A stretch of 58,326 bases of DNA from Candidatus Riflebacteria bacterium HGW-Riflebacteria-2 (GCA_002839435.1 PGYA01000047.1:1-58326); one strand, 5' to 3'. Positions 8,210 to 18,044 are shown, counted from the first letter of the stretch. A program made the numbers and translations. Notes: generated from the sequence alone by a model not told the origin.

Positions 8210-9811
8210 TTAAACCCTCCTTCGTGCCAGATAGACGACTCCGCCGATCAGCACAATCAGCAAAGGCATTGCGATCACGCAGAGAGTGAAAATTTTGCCG
8301 GTGTCGCTTTCTTCAAAAACAATGCGTGGCATTTCGAGAACGCGCGGGCGCAGGGTAATCATCTGATACTGCCCTACCATCCAGTTTATGCCATTAATGA
8401 GGAGATCGCGGTTGGCAAGAGCACCGATATAGCCATTCGAAAAGAAATCTGAGTCGCCAAGAAGCAAAGCCCGTGAACCCGAGGCGACACCGATCCTGTC
8501 GACTACCACACCCATGTTGAGAGGACCCTGTATGTCTCTGCCCTCCTCGAATTCGATAGCTATGGTTTCACCTGGTTTAACCTCGCGCTTTGCCCAGGCT
8601 TTATCTATGGTTTTCAGGATAGGATCGATGCGACTGCCTTCTTTGGCTTCGATGGTAAGACTACGACAGTGAAACATCAGCCCGAGCATTTCTTTTTCGA
8701 TAATTGGACTGGTGATAGGATGTTCTATCAAAGCCGGTGCGACAGTCCAGTAATTACGCTGAATTCCGCGCGGGTCAACAATAATATCGTCGTTATACAA
8801 AACTCCGAATTCCTGAAAAACCAGCTTTTCAAGTTTTTGAAAAGTTTTGCCTGGATCGAGTGCTATCAGCAGATGGCCCTTGTTTCCCTTAACGTAACTG
8901 CGCAGCTTCTCTATTTCGCTGTCTAGAAAGTCCTGCTGCGGTGCGACTATCGCAAGCACAGAAGTGCGCGGGTCGATGTCATTTTCGAACAGAACTATTT
9001 CGTCTACATCATAGTTCTCGCGCGAGAGCAATTCGTTCAGTCCCGCGATATCGCGAGGCTGGTAGCCTGAAATTGAAGCTTCGCCATGCCCCTTGACAAA
9101 GGTAACAAGGCGCTTGATGCCGCTTGTCACATTCAAGATGGCAGAAGTTATCGCCTGTTCACCGGTAAACTTTGGCTTGGCGTCTGGAGTGTCGTAGGGG
9201 TCGGGAATATCGAACATGGCATCGCGTGCAACATCCTGGCGACTGTTATCGCACTGCACGACAATGGTGCCGACATTACTGATATTCATGGCTTTAGTCG
9301 TCACCGGGTCTCGCATCGGATCAACCAGTTTAAAGCTCAGGCGATCGCTGTGGCGTTTGTATTCAGTAAGCAGATCTCTTATCATGCCCTCTTCCGCGGT
9401 TCCGCGTGGGTAGAACGCAGTGATTGTGACATCTTTGTCAAGATTGCGTACGGTCTGAACCGTCATAGGAGAAATCGAAAAAAGCTGATTCTGTGTAAAA
9501 TCATAGCGCACGTTGCGCCTGAAGCCAATATAAGAGAGGACAACACCAATGCCAATGATCAGGAGAATCAGCATTGCGTCGTTTATCCAGAGCAATGTTT
9601 TGCGGCTGGCAAGCAGTTCTTTGAACATTACCGGACGAACAGCAAAGGCTACGGCCAAAAGAACAAGACCAGCAATTGCGACCCCGGCAGAAACATCATG
9701 TCGGCTCGGAAAATTCACGTATAACATTGCTGCGGTCAGAAACAGCAGCAGCGAAAGAATCACGATAATGTAAGGGTAAACCGGAATTTGAATGCGGCGC
9801 TTGTCGTTCAT
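8210..9811 (-). CDS. GldG-family ABC transporter auxiliary protein
   Basis: With the ATG at 9811 the protein has 533 residues. That start has GGAGGT seven bases upstream, inside the end of the permease gene; the frame extends further upstream but overlaps the permease. Membrane segments lie at about 12-32, 42-58 and 75-95, then a large soluble region with the GldG/ABC-auxiliary pattern (FTGEQAITSAIL, FVKGHGE, LLIALDPG, LLGDSDFFSNG), and a last membrane segment near 505-527. Family members work with a GldF-type permease and a GldA-type ATPase; in Bacteroidota that set supports gliding, but here only an export or surface role can be inferred. Confidence 0.8.
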   Translation of the reverse strand: MNDKRRIQIPVYPYIIVILSLLLFLTAAMLYVNFPSRHDVSAGVAIAGLVLLAVAFAVRPVMFKELLASRKTLLWINDAMLILLIIGIGVVLSYIGFRRNVRYDFTQNQLFSISPMTVQTVRNLDKDVTITAFYPRGTAEEGMIRDLLTEYKRHSDRLSFKLVDPMRDPVTTKAMNISNVGTIVVQCDNSRQDVARDAMFDIPDPYDTPDAKPKFTGEQAITSAILNVTSGIKRLVTFVKGHGEASISGYQPRDIAGLNELLSRENYDVDEIVLFENDIDPRTSVLAIVAPQQDFLDSEIEKLRSYVKGNKGHLLIALDPGKTFQKLEKLVFQEFGVLYNDDIIVDPRGIQRNYWTVAPALIEHPITSPIIEKEMLGLMFHCRSLTIEAKEGSRIDPILKTIDKAWAKREVKPGETIAIEFEEGRDIQGPLNMGVVVDRIGVASGSRALLLGDSDFFSNGYIGALANRDLLINGINWMVGQYQMITLRPRVLEMPRIVFEESDTGKIFTLCVIAMPLLIVLIGGVVYLARRRV

Positions 9812-9815
9812 GTTC

Positions 9816-10526
9816 TTACCTCCACCTGTCTGATTCAAGCACGCGCATGGCCAGAAACAGCCAGACCATTGAAAACACGACAAAAAAGATGACATTGCCT
9901 GAATCGATGATCCCGCGAAGAAATTCCGAATAGCGGTCGAAAAGAGACATATTGCCGAGCAGTTCGCCAAAATCGTTTTCAAAAGCGTGTTTTGCCCAAC
10001 CAAAAATCCAGAATAGAACAAGACCACCAAAGCTCACCATGGCAGCAATAATCTGGTTTTCGGTCAATGTACTGGCAAACAGTCCAAGCGAAATATAAGC
10101 GGCACCAAGCAACACAAGTCCAAGATAACCGCTGAAAATCGGGCCAACATCGAAGTCCTGCGAATAATAAGCGAGAATCAACGGATATTGCAGAGTCAAA
10201 ATTATCAACACCAGATAAAGAACAAAGCAGGCAAGAAACTTGCCGGCTATTATCTCAAAAGGCGAGATTGGCGAGGTCAGCAGCAGTTCAATGGTTTTGC
10301 TCTTTTTTTCTTCGCTTACCAGACGCATGGTCAAAACAGGTGACGCGAGCATCAGTATAAACGCGGCGTTGTAGAGCATGGGTTCCAGAGTGGCGATCTT
10401 GCTCGTCATAAGAATCACCCAGAACAGATAGCCAACTATTGTCAGAAAAGAGGCAAAAACAATATAGGCAATCGGCGAGAAGAAGAATGACTGCAGCTCT
10501 TTTTTCATTATGGCGAATATTTTCAT
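9816..10526 (-). CDS. ABC-2 type transporter permease (GldF-like)
   Basis: The 236-residue integral membrane protein has six hydrophobic segments and the ABC-2 feature MRLVSEEKKSKTIELLLTSP near 70-90. It is the membrane half of the transporter whose ATPase is encoded just upstream. Its start codon overlaps the ATPase stop by four bases (ATGA). The substrate is unknown. Confidence 0.86.
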   Translation of the reverse strand: MKIFAIMKKELQSFFFSPIAYIVFASFLTIVGYLFWVILMTSKIATLEPMLYNAAFILMLASPVLTMRLVSEEKKSKTIELLLTSPISPFEIIAGKFLACFVLYLVLIILTLQYPLILAYYSQDFDVGPIFSGYLGLVLLGAAYISLGLFASTLTENQIIAAMVSFGGLVLFWIFGWAKHAFENDFGELLGNMSLFDRYSEFLRGIIDSGNVIFFVVFSMVWLFLAMRVLESDRWR

Positions 10527-11470
10527 GCTGCTTCCTTTCTATCTTCGGTGCTGGTAAGCCTGAGGAAGACATCTTCAAGAGTAGCGCGGACCGGCGATAT
10601 TTCTCTAAAAACCGCGCCTTTACTGCTCAGACAGCCAAAAAATTCGTCAAAATTTTCACCGCGTGCGAGCTCGAGTTTGAACTCGTAGGCATCCGGCAGC
10701 TCGCGAATTTCGCTGATCCGGGCACCGGAAAAGCTGTCGATGGCTTCGCGCCATTTCTGATCATTTGCCGGCTTGAGAATGATTTTCCAGGCAGGGGCAG
10801 CCTGGGCATTTTTTTCGAGATTGGCCACTGAATCGACAGCAACAATCTCGCCCTCACTGATGATAACCACTCGGCCACAGGTCATGCTGACTTCCGGAAG
10901 AATGTGCGTTGACAGAATTATTGTATGGTCGCGCGAGAGATCTTTGATCAGACTGCGTATCTCAATAATCTGGTTCGGATCGAGTCCGACTGTCGGCTCG
11001 TCGAGAATCAACACTTCTGGATTGTGCAACATTGCCTGAGCCAGCCCGACCCGCTGCCGATAGCCTTTAGAAAGGGTTCCAATGACACGCCCGAGGCTTT
11101 CGCCGAGACCAATACGCTCAGCGACATAGCCAATACGTTCCTCGCGCACTCGACCGGGCAATTCCCTGATTTCTCCTATGAAATTAAGGTAAGAGCGCAC
11201 CGTCATTTCGTGATAAAGAGGTGGCGTTTCGGGCAGATAGCCGAGGCGGCGGCGTACTTCGAGCGAGTCTTCAAACACATCAAAACCGGCAACTGATGCG
11301 GTGCCTGAAGTTGCGGGCAGAAAGCAGGTAAGTATTCGCATGGCAGTGGTTTTGCCTGCGCCGTTAGGCCCGAGCAGACCAAGGATTTCGCCCTTTTCGA
11401 CTTTCAGGCTTATATTGTTGAGCGCCCTGAAGTTGTCATAATATTTAGTAATATTCTGCATTTCTATCAC
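10523..11470 (-). CDS. ABC transporter ATP-binding protein (GldA-like)
   Basis: The 315-residue ATPase has Walker A GPNGAGKT at 34-41, the signature LSKGYRQR at 133-140 and Walker B LILDEPT at 154-160, followed by a C-terminal extension of about 90 residues typical of ABC-2 exporters. A GTG start at 11470 is preferred because AGGAG lies 11 bases before it. A possible promoter, TTGCTG-N18-TATACA, lies upstream but is weak. It is first in the four-gene export operon. Confidence 0.9.
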   Translation of the reverse strand: MIEMQNITKYYDNFRALNNISLKVEKGEILGLLGPNGAGKTTAMRILTCFLPATSGTASVAGFDVFEDSLEVRRRLGYLPETPPLYHEMTVRSYLNFIGEIRELPGRVREERIGYVAERIGLGESLGRVIGTLSKGYRQRVGLAQAMLHNPEVLILDEPTVGLDPNQIIEIRSLIKDLSRDHTIILSTHILPEVSMTCGRVVIISEGEIVAVDSVANLEKNAQAAPAWKIILKPANDQKWREAIDSFSGARISEIRELPDAYEFKLELARGENFDEFFGCLSSKGAVFREISPVRATLEDVFLRLTSTEDRKEAA

Positions 11471-11545
11471 AATACGAGTTTCTCCTTCCAGTGGAGCAGA
11501 ATTCTGTATACCGGTTAGACTGCCCTGTCAGCAAAAAGTTCCCGG

Positions 11546-12301
11546 TCAGCTGTTTATTGTTTCTTGATATTCCCAGAGCTTCGCATATTTGACCAGGCTC
11601 GAAACCGCTGAAAATATGTGATAAAAGATGCCGGGAAACCCGTCTAGAATTCCCATTCTAAGGAACAGGCGCTTGACGATTTCAAGCTGCAGCACAAAAA
11701 CCCGATAGAACCTGAAACGCTTGCCCTGCCTGAATTTTTTTTCGGCATCGAGTTCGGTGTATCGATTCAATCTTGCCCAGTAATCGAACATTGTTCGATA
11801 ACTGTAGTGCAACATATGATTTTTGAGCCTGCCGGGTTGACTGCTCAGTTTAACTGATTCATGCACGGGGGTCTCTTCAAATCGGCCGGCGTCTTTTCTG
11901 AAGAGTCGCAGCTGATAGTCAGGGTAACTGCCGCCATAACGCACGGGCCGATTGCAGAAATACAACAGGCGGGGAATCAGATAGCCTTCGCGTTCAGCTG
12001 TGCCGACCAACCGCTGTATCTCAGCACGCAGCTCGGGCGTAACGAGCTCATCTGCATCGACACTCAGGATCCAGTCGCCGCTGGCGGCCTCGACGGCCAG
12101 ATTTTTGGTTCTGGCGAAGCCCTGCCATTCTATCTGTGTAACCTTGATCTTAGCAGACCTGAATTCTTCGAGTACTGCTACGGTTCTGTCGGTGCTGAAA
12201 CTGTCAAACACAACAATCTCATCAACCCAGTCGATCAGATGATCGATACATTTCTTGATATTGTGCTCTTCATTTTTAGTTATTATTACTGCCGAAAGCA
12301 A
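11546..12301 (-). CDS. Glycosyltransferase family 2 (WaaE/KdtX-like)
   Basis: The 251-residue GT-A enzyme shows the nucleotide-sugar fold start SAVIITKNEEHNI, the DSFSTDRT block at 33-40 and the metal-binding DAD at 82-84. The C-terminal part (HYSYRTMFDYWARLNRYTELDA) resembles the LPS-core/WaaE-like group, which adds sugars to surface glycans. The start is TTG, supported by GGGAGGG eight bases upstream. It is divergent from the second glycosyltransferase, suggesting a small surface-glycan locus. Confidence 0.82.
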   Translation of the reverse strand: MLSAVIITKNEEHNIKKCIDHLIDWVDEIVVFDSFSTDRTVAVLEEFRSAKIKVTQIEWQGFARTKNLAVEAASGDWILSVDADELVTPELRAEIQRLVGTAEREGYLIPRLLYFCNRPVRYGGSYPDYQLRLFRKDAGRFEETPVHESVKLSSQPGRLKNHMLHYSYRTMFDYWARLNRYTELDAEKKFRQGKRFRFYRVFVLQLEIVKRLFLRMGILDGFPGIFYHIFSAVSSLVKYAKLWEYQETINS

Positions 12302-12641
12302 TTGTCATACCCTCCCGCAGGAAAATCTCGTAATACTGAACAGCAAACCGCCTGCGCTGCTGATTTTTCACTCATCTCAGAATAATACTCGATGACATAA
12401 TATTCATGCAGATGAACCTGAAATCGCTCAGATGTTAACAGATTCGTGCCCGAATAGCCAGCCCCCTGTTGCAGTCACATTTTATCAGTATGCCATACCT
12501 TGCCGTGAACTCTTATAAAAGGCTTCTGGACGCGAAATCAGGCAAATCGCTTGAAATTGTCTGAAGGTTCTGGGATAATGCACAAGCATCAGTACAGATT
12601 GACTGTATGCACGGATAATTAAGGCGAGGAGTCGTGCGCAG
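12302..12641. other. Divergent intergenic region between glycosyltransferases
   Basis: This 340-base gap holds the ribosome site of the minus-strand glycosyltransferase at its left end and the promoter and ribosome site (GGCGAGGAG) of the plus-strand gene at its right end. I see no open frame, long hairpin or repeat in the middle. Confidence 0.6.
12551..12579 (+). promoter_or_regulatory. Sigma-70-type promoter of the GT4 gene
   Basis: TTGAAA at 12551-12556 and GATAAT at 12574-12579 are separated by 17 bases, about 60 bases upstream of the GTG start. Confidence 0.5.
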
Positions 12642-13769
12642 GTGAAGATTATTCAGATACTCAATACCCAGCATTGGAGTGCTGCAGCCAACTACTGTGT
12701 GACCATATCAGTTGAGTTGATGAGGCGAGGCCACGAAGTGCTTCTTCTTACGGAGCCGGGCAAGGCCCTGGAAAAAGCTAAAGCAGCAGGCATAAAATAT
12801 GATGCAGGCATTCGCCTGAACCATCGCAATCCGCTACTGTTTGTTGATGCTATCAAGCGCATGAAGCATATCTTCCGAACTTTCAAACCGGACATAATCT
12901 CACCACACATGAACGAAGCCGCCTGGTTACCGGGAATGATCGCGCGCAGGACTTTCCCTGATGCCATCATAGCAAGAATCAGAACAGAATATGATCCTCC
13001 CAAGAAGCACTTTATCAACCGCTATGTTCATCATGCCTGGATCGACCATCTGGTCGTCGGGTCACAACTGCACAAACACCTGTGCCAGGACATTCTGGAT
13101 TACCAGCCGGAAAAAATAAGTGTGGTATATGGTGGTGTCGACAGCGTTCTTTATAATCCCGAACTGCGCCAGACCAGCCGCTTTCGCGACGAGATTGGCG
13201 CAGCCGGCAACGAAGTTCTGATCGGACTGCTGGCGCGTCTCGACCCGGTCAAGGGGCACGAATTTGCGCTTGAGGCACTGAGTCGCATCAACAGCCTTCC
13301 CGCCCCCTTCCGGCTGGTGATGATCGGATATGAAGCAGAGCGCACCTATGAATGGATCAGAGAGCAGGCAACCGCTTTTGGTGTCAAAGATCGCATATAC
13401 TGCGCAGGCTATCGCAACGATCTGCCCGATATTCTCGGTGCGCTCGACATAGGCCTTATCTCTTCTGTAGGTTCAGAAGCCAATTCTCGGGCAGCTCTTG
13501 AATTCATGGCCTGTGGCAAGCCGGTTATTGCAACCAGCGTTGGCGTAATTCCTGAGATCATTCAGAATCAGGAGCAGGGTCTGCTGGTTCCGCCACGCGA
13601 CAGTGTACAACTTGGCAGAGCCATGGAGAAACTGATCGCAAACCCGGTAGTTCGCTTGAACATGGGAAAGACTGCGCGTCAGCAGGTGCTCAATAATTTT
13701 TCGCTCGAAAAATTCGGTTCAGTTATGGAAAGCGTTTACGCAAAACTTCTGCGTCCAGCTCAAAATTAA
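12642..13769 (+). CDS. Glycosyltransferase family 4 (group 1)
   Basis: The 375-residue GT-B enzyme has an N-terminal acceptor domain (MKIIQILNTQHWSAAANY) and a C-terminal donor domain. The EX7E motif is E279-x7-E287 in SEANSRAALEF, followed by GKPVIATSVG and GLLVPPRD. LLARLDPVKGHE near 196-207 is the usual linker region of the family. The start is GTG, with GGCGAGGAG ten bases upstream. It probably builds LPS or another surface glycan; sugar specificity cannot be inferred. Confidence 0.87.
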   Translation: MKIIQILNTQHWSAAANYCVTISVELMRRGHEVLLLTEPGKALEKAKAAGIKYDAGIRLNHRNPLLFVDAIKRMKHIFRTFKPDIISPHMNEAAWLPGMIARRTFPDAIIARIRTEYDPPKKHFINRYVHHAWIDHLVVGSQLHKHLCQDILDYQPEKISVVYGGVDSVLYNPELRQTSRFRDEIGAAGNEVLIGLLARLDPVKGHEFALEALSRINSLPAPFRLVMIGYEAERTYEWIREQATAFGVKDRIYCAGYRNDLPDILGALDIGLISSVGSEANSRAALEFMACGKPVIATSVGVIPEIIQNQEQGLLVPPRDSVQLGRAMEKLIANPVVRLNMGKTARQQVLNNFSLEKFGSVMESVYAKLLRPAQN

Positions 13770-13774
13770 CTGTA

Positions 13775-13803
13775 TTGACTTAGGTACGGGCTTACAATAG
13801 AAT
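13775..13803 (+). promoter_or_regulatory. Sigma-70-type promoter of the GGDEF-metG-nrdJ operon
   Basis: TTGACT at 13775-13780 and TAGAAT at 13798-13803 are 17 bases apart. It lies six bases after the preceding stop codon and about 30 bases before the GTG start. Confidence 0.7.
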
Positions 13804-13831
13804 CCTGATAACTCAACGGGGTACACAGACA

Positions 13832-15280
13832 GTGAATCTTTTCAGAAATTTTTCGATTGCAACCCGGCTTTTTGTGACTTTTCTGCTGGTTGCGCTATTT
13901 CCGGTGGTCATCTTTCTCTATGTCCAGCTGGCCGGAATAGTCATCAGCGATGCGACAGCCATATTTGTCGGCATTCTGGCTCTTCTCAACGCGCTGGTAA
14001 CCTCGATTATGGTAACTGGTTCATTGCGCTCGCCGATAGATAAGATCAAAACAGCCCTGCAGGCTTTTCAAACCCGCAAAACAGCGGCAGGCATTTCGGA
14101 TAATGCAGCAGATGATCTTGCCGACATCGCGTCTGAGTTGAATCGAGTATTCATAACCTGGAACCAGGAAATTGTAAGCCTCGGCAAAAAGCAATTTCAG
14201 CAGGATAAGCAGGTCGAACAAAATGAAATTCAGATAGGCATGGCTGAGAAACAGCTCGATCAGACGCGGTCGCTGCTCAAAGTCGCGCAGACGCTTAACA
14301 CTACCTTTGATTTTCAGAACAATCTCAAAGCGATACTCGATGAGGCTATCCTGACGATGAACGTTCAGTGGGCTTCGATTCTACTGATTAACCGCGAGAA
14401 ACACGAGATGACTGTGGCCTGCATGCGCGGTGTCGAAAAAAGTCTGCTCGACGACCTGACCGATGAAGAATACCCTGCTATCAGACTCAAACCACACGAA
14501 GGCCTGGCCGGCCAGGTCATCAAGGATGGTCTGCCATTGATAGCCAACAAGGGGTTCAAGGATCCCAGATTCAAGATGTTCAGCGAATTCCGCAGCAAAG
14601 ATGAAAAAGTAGCCAGCCTCCTTTGCGCGCCAATTGTCGGAAATGATGGCAATGTGCTGGGCGTAATGAACTTTATCAACCGAATTTCTCCGCCGGTTTT
14701 CCGCAACGAAGACCTGCCTTATACTCATGATCTCAGCACACTTACAGCGTTGGTAATCGAAAGACACAAACTCTATCATAATCTTTTTCATGATGAAGCT
14801 ACCGGACTCACCGCTCACAATGTCTGGAAAGGCTTTCTGGTTGAAGAATCTGCCAGGGCTCTCAGATACGCGCAACTGCTCAGTCTGGTAATACTCGAAA
14901 TCGACGGGTTCAAAAAGCTTGTCGATCAGACCAACGCCGATTTTGGCATAGAGATCATCAATGCCTGCGGCGGCATCGTCGCTAATGCTCTACGCGATAC
15001 GGATACTGCTTCATTTACACAGGAGCGTTTTTTCATGCTGCTTCCCAATACCGACGCGGCGGGCGCGGTTTTTCTGGCCGGGCGGGTTAAGGAAAACCTC
15101 GAAAAAGCCAGCTTTACCTTCGATGGCAAAAAGTATTCAGCCACTGTTTCGGTGGGTATTGCCTGTTACCCGGAAACCCTGCAGGATCCTAAAACCCTTA
15201 TGAATTCTGCCCTCAGCGCTCTCGCACAGGCTCGCGATGGCGGCGGCAACCGCGCCGTTATTCATAATTCCAGCAAATAA
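13832..15280 (+). CDS. Membrane GAF protein with degenerate GGDEF domain
   Basis: The 482-residue protein has two membrane segments (about 10-34 and 42-62) with almost no periplasmic loop, a linker, a coiled coil (about 115-150), a GAF sensor domain (about 155-310) and a C-terminal domain with GGDEF-family architecture (about 320-475). The active-site loop, where GGDEF is expected, reads TQERFF, so cyclase activity is unlikely. The substrate-site phrase EIDGFKKLVD and the end pattern SVGIACYP and AQARDGGGNRAV are retained. It may act as a signalling adaptor or ligand receptor. The start is GTG. It heads an operon with housekeeping genes, an unexpected partnership. Confidence 0.8.
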   Translation: MNLFRNFSIATRLFVTFLLVALFPVVIFLYVQLAGIVISDATAIFVGILALLNALVTSIMVTGSLRSPIDKIKTALQAFQTRKTAAGISDNAADDLADIASELNRVFITWNQEIVSLGKKQFQQDKQVEQNEIQIGMAEKQLDQTRSLLKVAQTLNTTFDFQNNLKAILDEAILTMNVQWASILLINREKHEMTVACMRGVEKSLLDDLTDEEYPAIRLKPHEGLAGQVIKDGLPLIANKGFKDPRFKMFSEFRSKDEKVASLLCAPIVGNDGNVLGVMNFINRISPPVFRNEDLPYTHDLSTLTALVIERHKLYHNLFHDEATGLTAHNVWKGFLVEESARALRYAQLLSLVILEIDGFKKLVDQTNADFGIEIINACGGIVANALRDTDTASFTQERFFMLLPNTDAAGAVFLAGRVKENLEKASFTFDGKKYSATVSVGIACYPETLQDPKTLMNSALSALAQARDGGGNRAVIHNSSK

Positions 15281-15300
15281 CTCTTCATACGAGGTTCATC

Positions 15301-17259
15301 ATGTCTGAAAAAAAATCATTCTACGTAACTACCCCACTCTATTATGCCAACGACGAACTGCACATCGGCCATGCCTTTTCGACTCTGGCAGCCGACATCC
15401 TCAGCCGCTATCATCGCGCCATGGGCGACGATGTTCACTTTCTTACCGGCTCCGACGAGCATGGCCAGAAAGTAGAACAGGCTGCCAAAGCACGTGGCCT
15501 CACCCCGCAAGCACACACCGACAAACTGGTTGAGCGTTTCAAATCACTGTGGGAAATGCTCGATATCACCTACGACGATTTCATCAGAACAACAGAAGAC
15601 AGGCACAAACAAGTTGTAACTTACGCTCTAAACAAGCTATGGGAAAAGGGTGACATTTATGAAGCCGAATACAGTGGCTGGTATTGTACACCCTGCGAAC
15701 GATTCTGGACCGAAAAGGAAGTTCCCGAAAAAGTATGCCCTGACTGCAAGCGCTCAGTGCAGGAACTATCAGAAAAGAATTACTTTTTCAAAATGTCTTC
15801 CTATCAGCAGAAGCTCATCGACCACATCAATAGTCACCCTGGCTTCATCCGGCCTGAGAACCGCAAGAACGAAGTTCTCGGGTTCCTGCGACAACCGCTG
15901 GGTGACCTCTGCATCAGCCGCCCCAAGGCGAGGCTCGCATGGGGAATCGAACTGCCGTTTGCGCCAGATTACGTAACCTATGTCTGGTTTGATGCGCTTA
16001 CCAACTACATTTCGGCGGCCGGCTACCCGTTCGACATGGAAAAGTTCAACCGCCTGTGGCCTGCCTCGTGCCATCTTATCGGCAAGGACATTCTTACCAC
16101 GCACGCAGTTTACTGGAGCACCATGCTGATGGCGCTCGATCTCGCGCTGCCAGAATGTGTATTCGCACATGGCTGGTGGGTTACCGGCGAAGGCAAGATG
16201 TCAAAATCGGTTGGCAATATCATCAATCCGCGCGAACTGGTGGCGCGCTACGGGCTTGACCCGTTCAGATTCTACCTGTTCCGTGAGATGGTATTTGGCA
16301 TGGATGCTACTTATACCGAAGAAAATTTTATATTGCGCTACAACGCCGATCTTGCCAACGATTATGGCAACCTCTGCCAGCGCATGCTGCCGTTGCTGAT
16401 AAAAAACCGAGCTGGCATTTTCCGTAAAAAGGAGCCGACTCTGGCAACCAGTCGCGAGATTGTCGAACTGGCCGGGCAGGTCAAAGCCGGTTACATAGAC
16501 GCGATGGATAACTTCCTGTTTCATGATGCTTTAAAACATATCTGGGGTCTTATTCAGAGACTTAACAAATACGTCGATGAAACCGCACCCTGGAAACTCG
16601 CCAAAGAACAGAATTTTGACGTGCTCGACGAAGTTTTTTATACAATCGGCGAAGGCATCAGATTCTGTAGTCACCTGGTTGAGCCATTTATGCCGCATCT
16701 CGCGCCCGAATTTCTCAAGCAGATCGGCTGCACACAGAGCAACTTAAAAATCTGTGACCTTACCTGGGGGCAACTGGCTGATGGCACTGCATGCAGCGAA
16801 CCTTCGCCGTTGTTCCCGAGACTTGAAACGGAACGTATCCAAAACCTAAAAAAAGGCATTAAACCGGCAGAAAATGCCAATAAAAAAGAAAAATCGACCG
16901 CGCCGGCGGCAACCGCAGAAACCAGCGCAGACGGACTGGTCAGTTACGATGACTTCATGAAAACAGAGCTTTGCATAGCCCGCATAGAAGCAGCCGAAAA
17001 AGTAGAAAATGCCGACAAACTGCTGAAACTGACAGTTAATATCGGCGACGAAACCAGAACTCTGGTAGCAGGCATAGCAGCCTTCTACAAGCCGGAAGAA
17101 ATAGTCGGCAAACAGGTTGTCATGGTAAAAAATCTCAAGCCCGCCAAGATTCGCGGAATTCTTTCGCACGGCATGATTCTAGCAGCGAGCACCGAAGATG
17201 GCGGACTGGCACTGGTCTCGCCAGACAAAATTGCCCAGACAGGAATCAGAGTAAAATAA
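15301..17259 (+). CDS. metG: Methionyl-tRNA synthetase with C-terminal tRNA-binding domain
   Basis: The 652-residue class I synthetase charges initiator and elongator tRNA-Met. The HIGH motif is at 21-24 and KMSKS at 299-303. One zinc site is formed by Cys129, Cys132, Cys146 and Cys149, as in the single-knuckle bacterial type. A Lys/Ala-rich linker near 520-545 leads to a Trbp111/EMAP-type OB domain (about 552-652, SYDDFMKTELCIARI), which helps tRNA binding and dimerisation. The stop codon shares one base with the tatD start (TAATG). Confidence 0.96.
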   Translation: MSEKKSFYVTTPLYYANDELHIGHAFSTLAADILSRYHRAMGDDVHFLTGSDEHGQKVEQAAKARGLTPQAHTDKLVERFKSLWEMLDITYDDFIRTTEDRHKQVVTYALNKLWEKGDIYEAEYSGWYCTPCERFWTEKEVPEKVCPDCKRSVQELSEKNYFFKMSSYQQKLIDHINSHPGFIRPENRKNEVLGFLRQPLGDLCISRPKARLAWGIELPFAPDYVTYVWFDALTNYISAAGYPFDMEKFNRLWPASCHLIGKDILTTHAVYWSTMLMALDLALPECVFAHGWWVTGEGKMSKSVGNIINPRELVARYGLDPFRFYLFREMVFGMDATYTEENFILRYNADLANDYGNLCQRMLPLLIKNRAGIFRKKEPTLATSREIVELAGQVKAGYIDAMDNFLFHDALKHIWGLIQRLNKYVDETAPWKLAKEQNFDVLDEVFYTIGEGIRFCSHLVEPFMPHLAPEFLKQIGCTQSNLKICDLTWGQLADGTACSEPSPLFPRLETERIQNLKKGIKPAENANKKEKSTAPAATAETSADGLVSYDDFMKTELCIARIEAAEKVENADKLLKLTVNIGDETRTLVAGIAAFYKPEEIVGKQVVMVKNLKPAKIRGILSHGMILAASTEDGGLALVSPDKIAQTGIRVK

Positions 17260-18041
17260 TGGGCAGCTTGTTTCTGGTAGACGTGCACGCTCACCTGCAG
17301 GACGAGAAACTCCTGCCGGAATGTGATGAGATAGTTAAAAGAGCCGAAGAGGCAGGTGTAAAGCGCATCATCAACGCTGGAACCTGTATCGAAACCTCAA
17401 AGCAGGCAATTGAAATAGCCCGAAAACATTCCAGCTGCCTGGCACTGGCAGGCGTTCACCCGCATGATGCTTCCGGGGCAAATTCAGCAACAGTCGATGA
17501 GCTGCGCAAGCTTGCCGCTTTGCCGGAAGTAGTTGGCATCGGAGAAATTGGTCTTGATTTTCATTACAATTTTTCGCCGCCGGAAGTACAGGTCGCGGTA
17601 TTCAAAAGCCTCTGGCAGCTGGCAGTTGAGCTCAACCTGCCGGCGGTTATACACGTAAGAGAAGCCTATGAGGAGTTTTTCGCGGCGATCAGTGAACTGC
17701 CTGTGCCACCCAAGGTCATGCTGCACTGTTTTTCGGGAGATCTCGACATCGCGCGACGCGCTGCTGACCTGGGATTTCATTTTTCTATCGGTGGCGCCCT
17801 GACGTTTCCAAAATCTGAAACGACAAGAGCTGTATTCAAATTTTTGTCAGCAGACGTCATTCACCTCGAGACCGACTGCCCATATCTGGCTCCACAGCCG
17901 AAACGAGGCAAAAGGAACGAGCCGGCCTGGCTGCCGTTGACACTCGAGCATCTGGCAAAAGTGCGTGGCACGACCTGCGATGATCTGGCTCGGATTCTGC
18001 ATCTCAACGCCATATCTTTTTTTGGCCCGAGACTGGCATAA
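17259..18041 (+). CDS. tatD: TatD-family metal-dependent DNase
   Basis: The 260-residue TIM-barrel hydrolase carries VDVHAHLQ (metal-binding His10 and His12), GEIGLDFHYN near 94-103, IHVREAYEEF, HCFSGD and LETDCPYLAPQP. The residue pattern fits TatD/YcfH nucleases acting in DNA quality control. Genes of this family often sit directly after metG, as here, and translation is probably coupled through the one-base overlap. Confidence 0.92.
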   Translation: MGSLFLVDVHAHLQDEKLLPECDEIVKRAEEAGVKRIINAGTCIETSKQAIEIARKHSSCLALAGVHPHDASGANSATVDELRKLAALPEVVGIGEIGLDFHYNFSPPEVQVAVFKSLWQLAVELNLPAVIHVREAYEEFFAAISELPVPPKVMLHCFSGDLDIARRAADLGFHFSIGGALTFPKSETTRAVFKFLSADVIHLETDCPYLAPQPKRGKRNEPAWLPLTLEHLAKVRGTTCDDLARILHLNAISFFGPRLA

Positions 18042-18044
18042 CAC

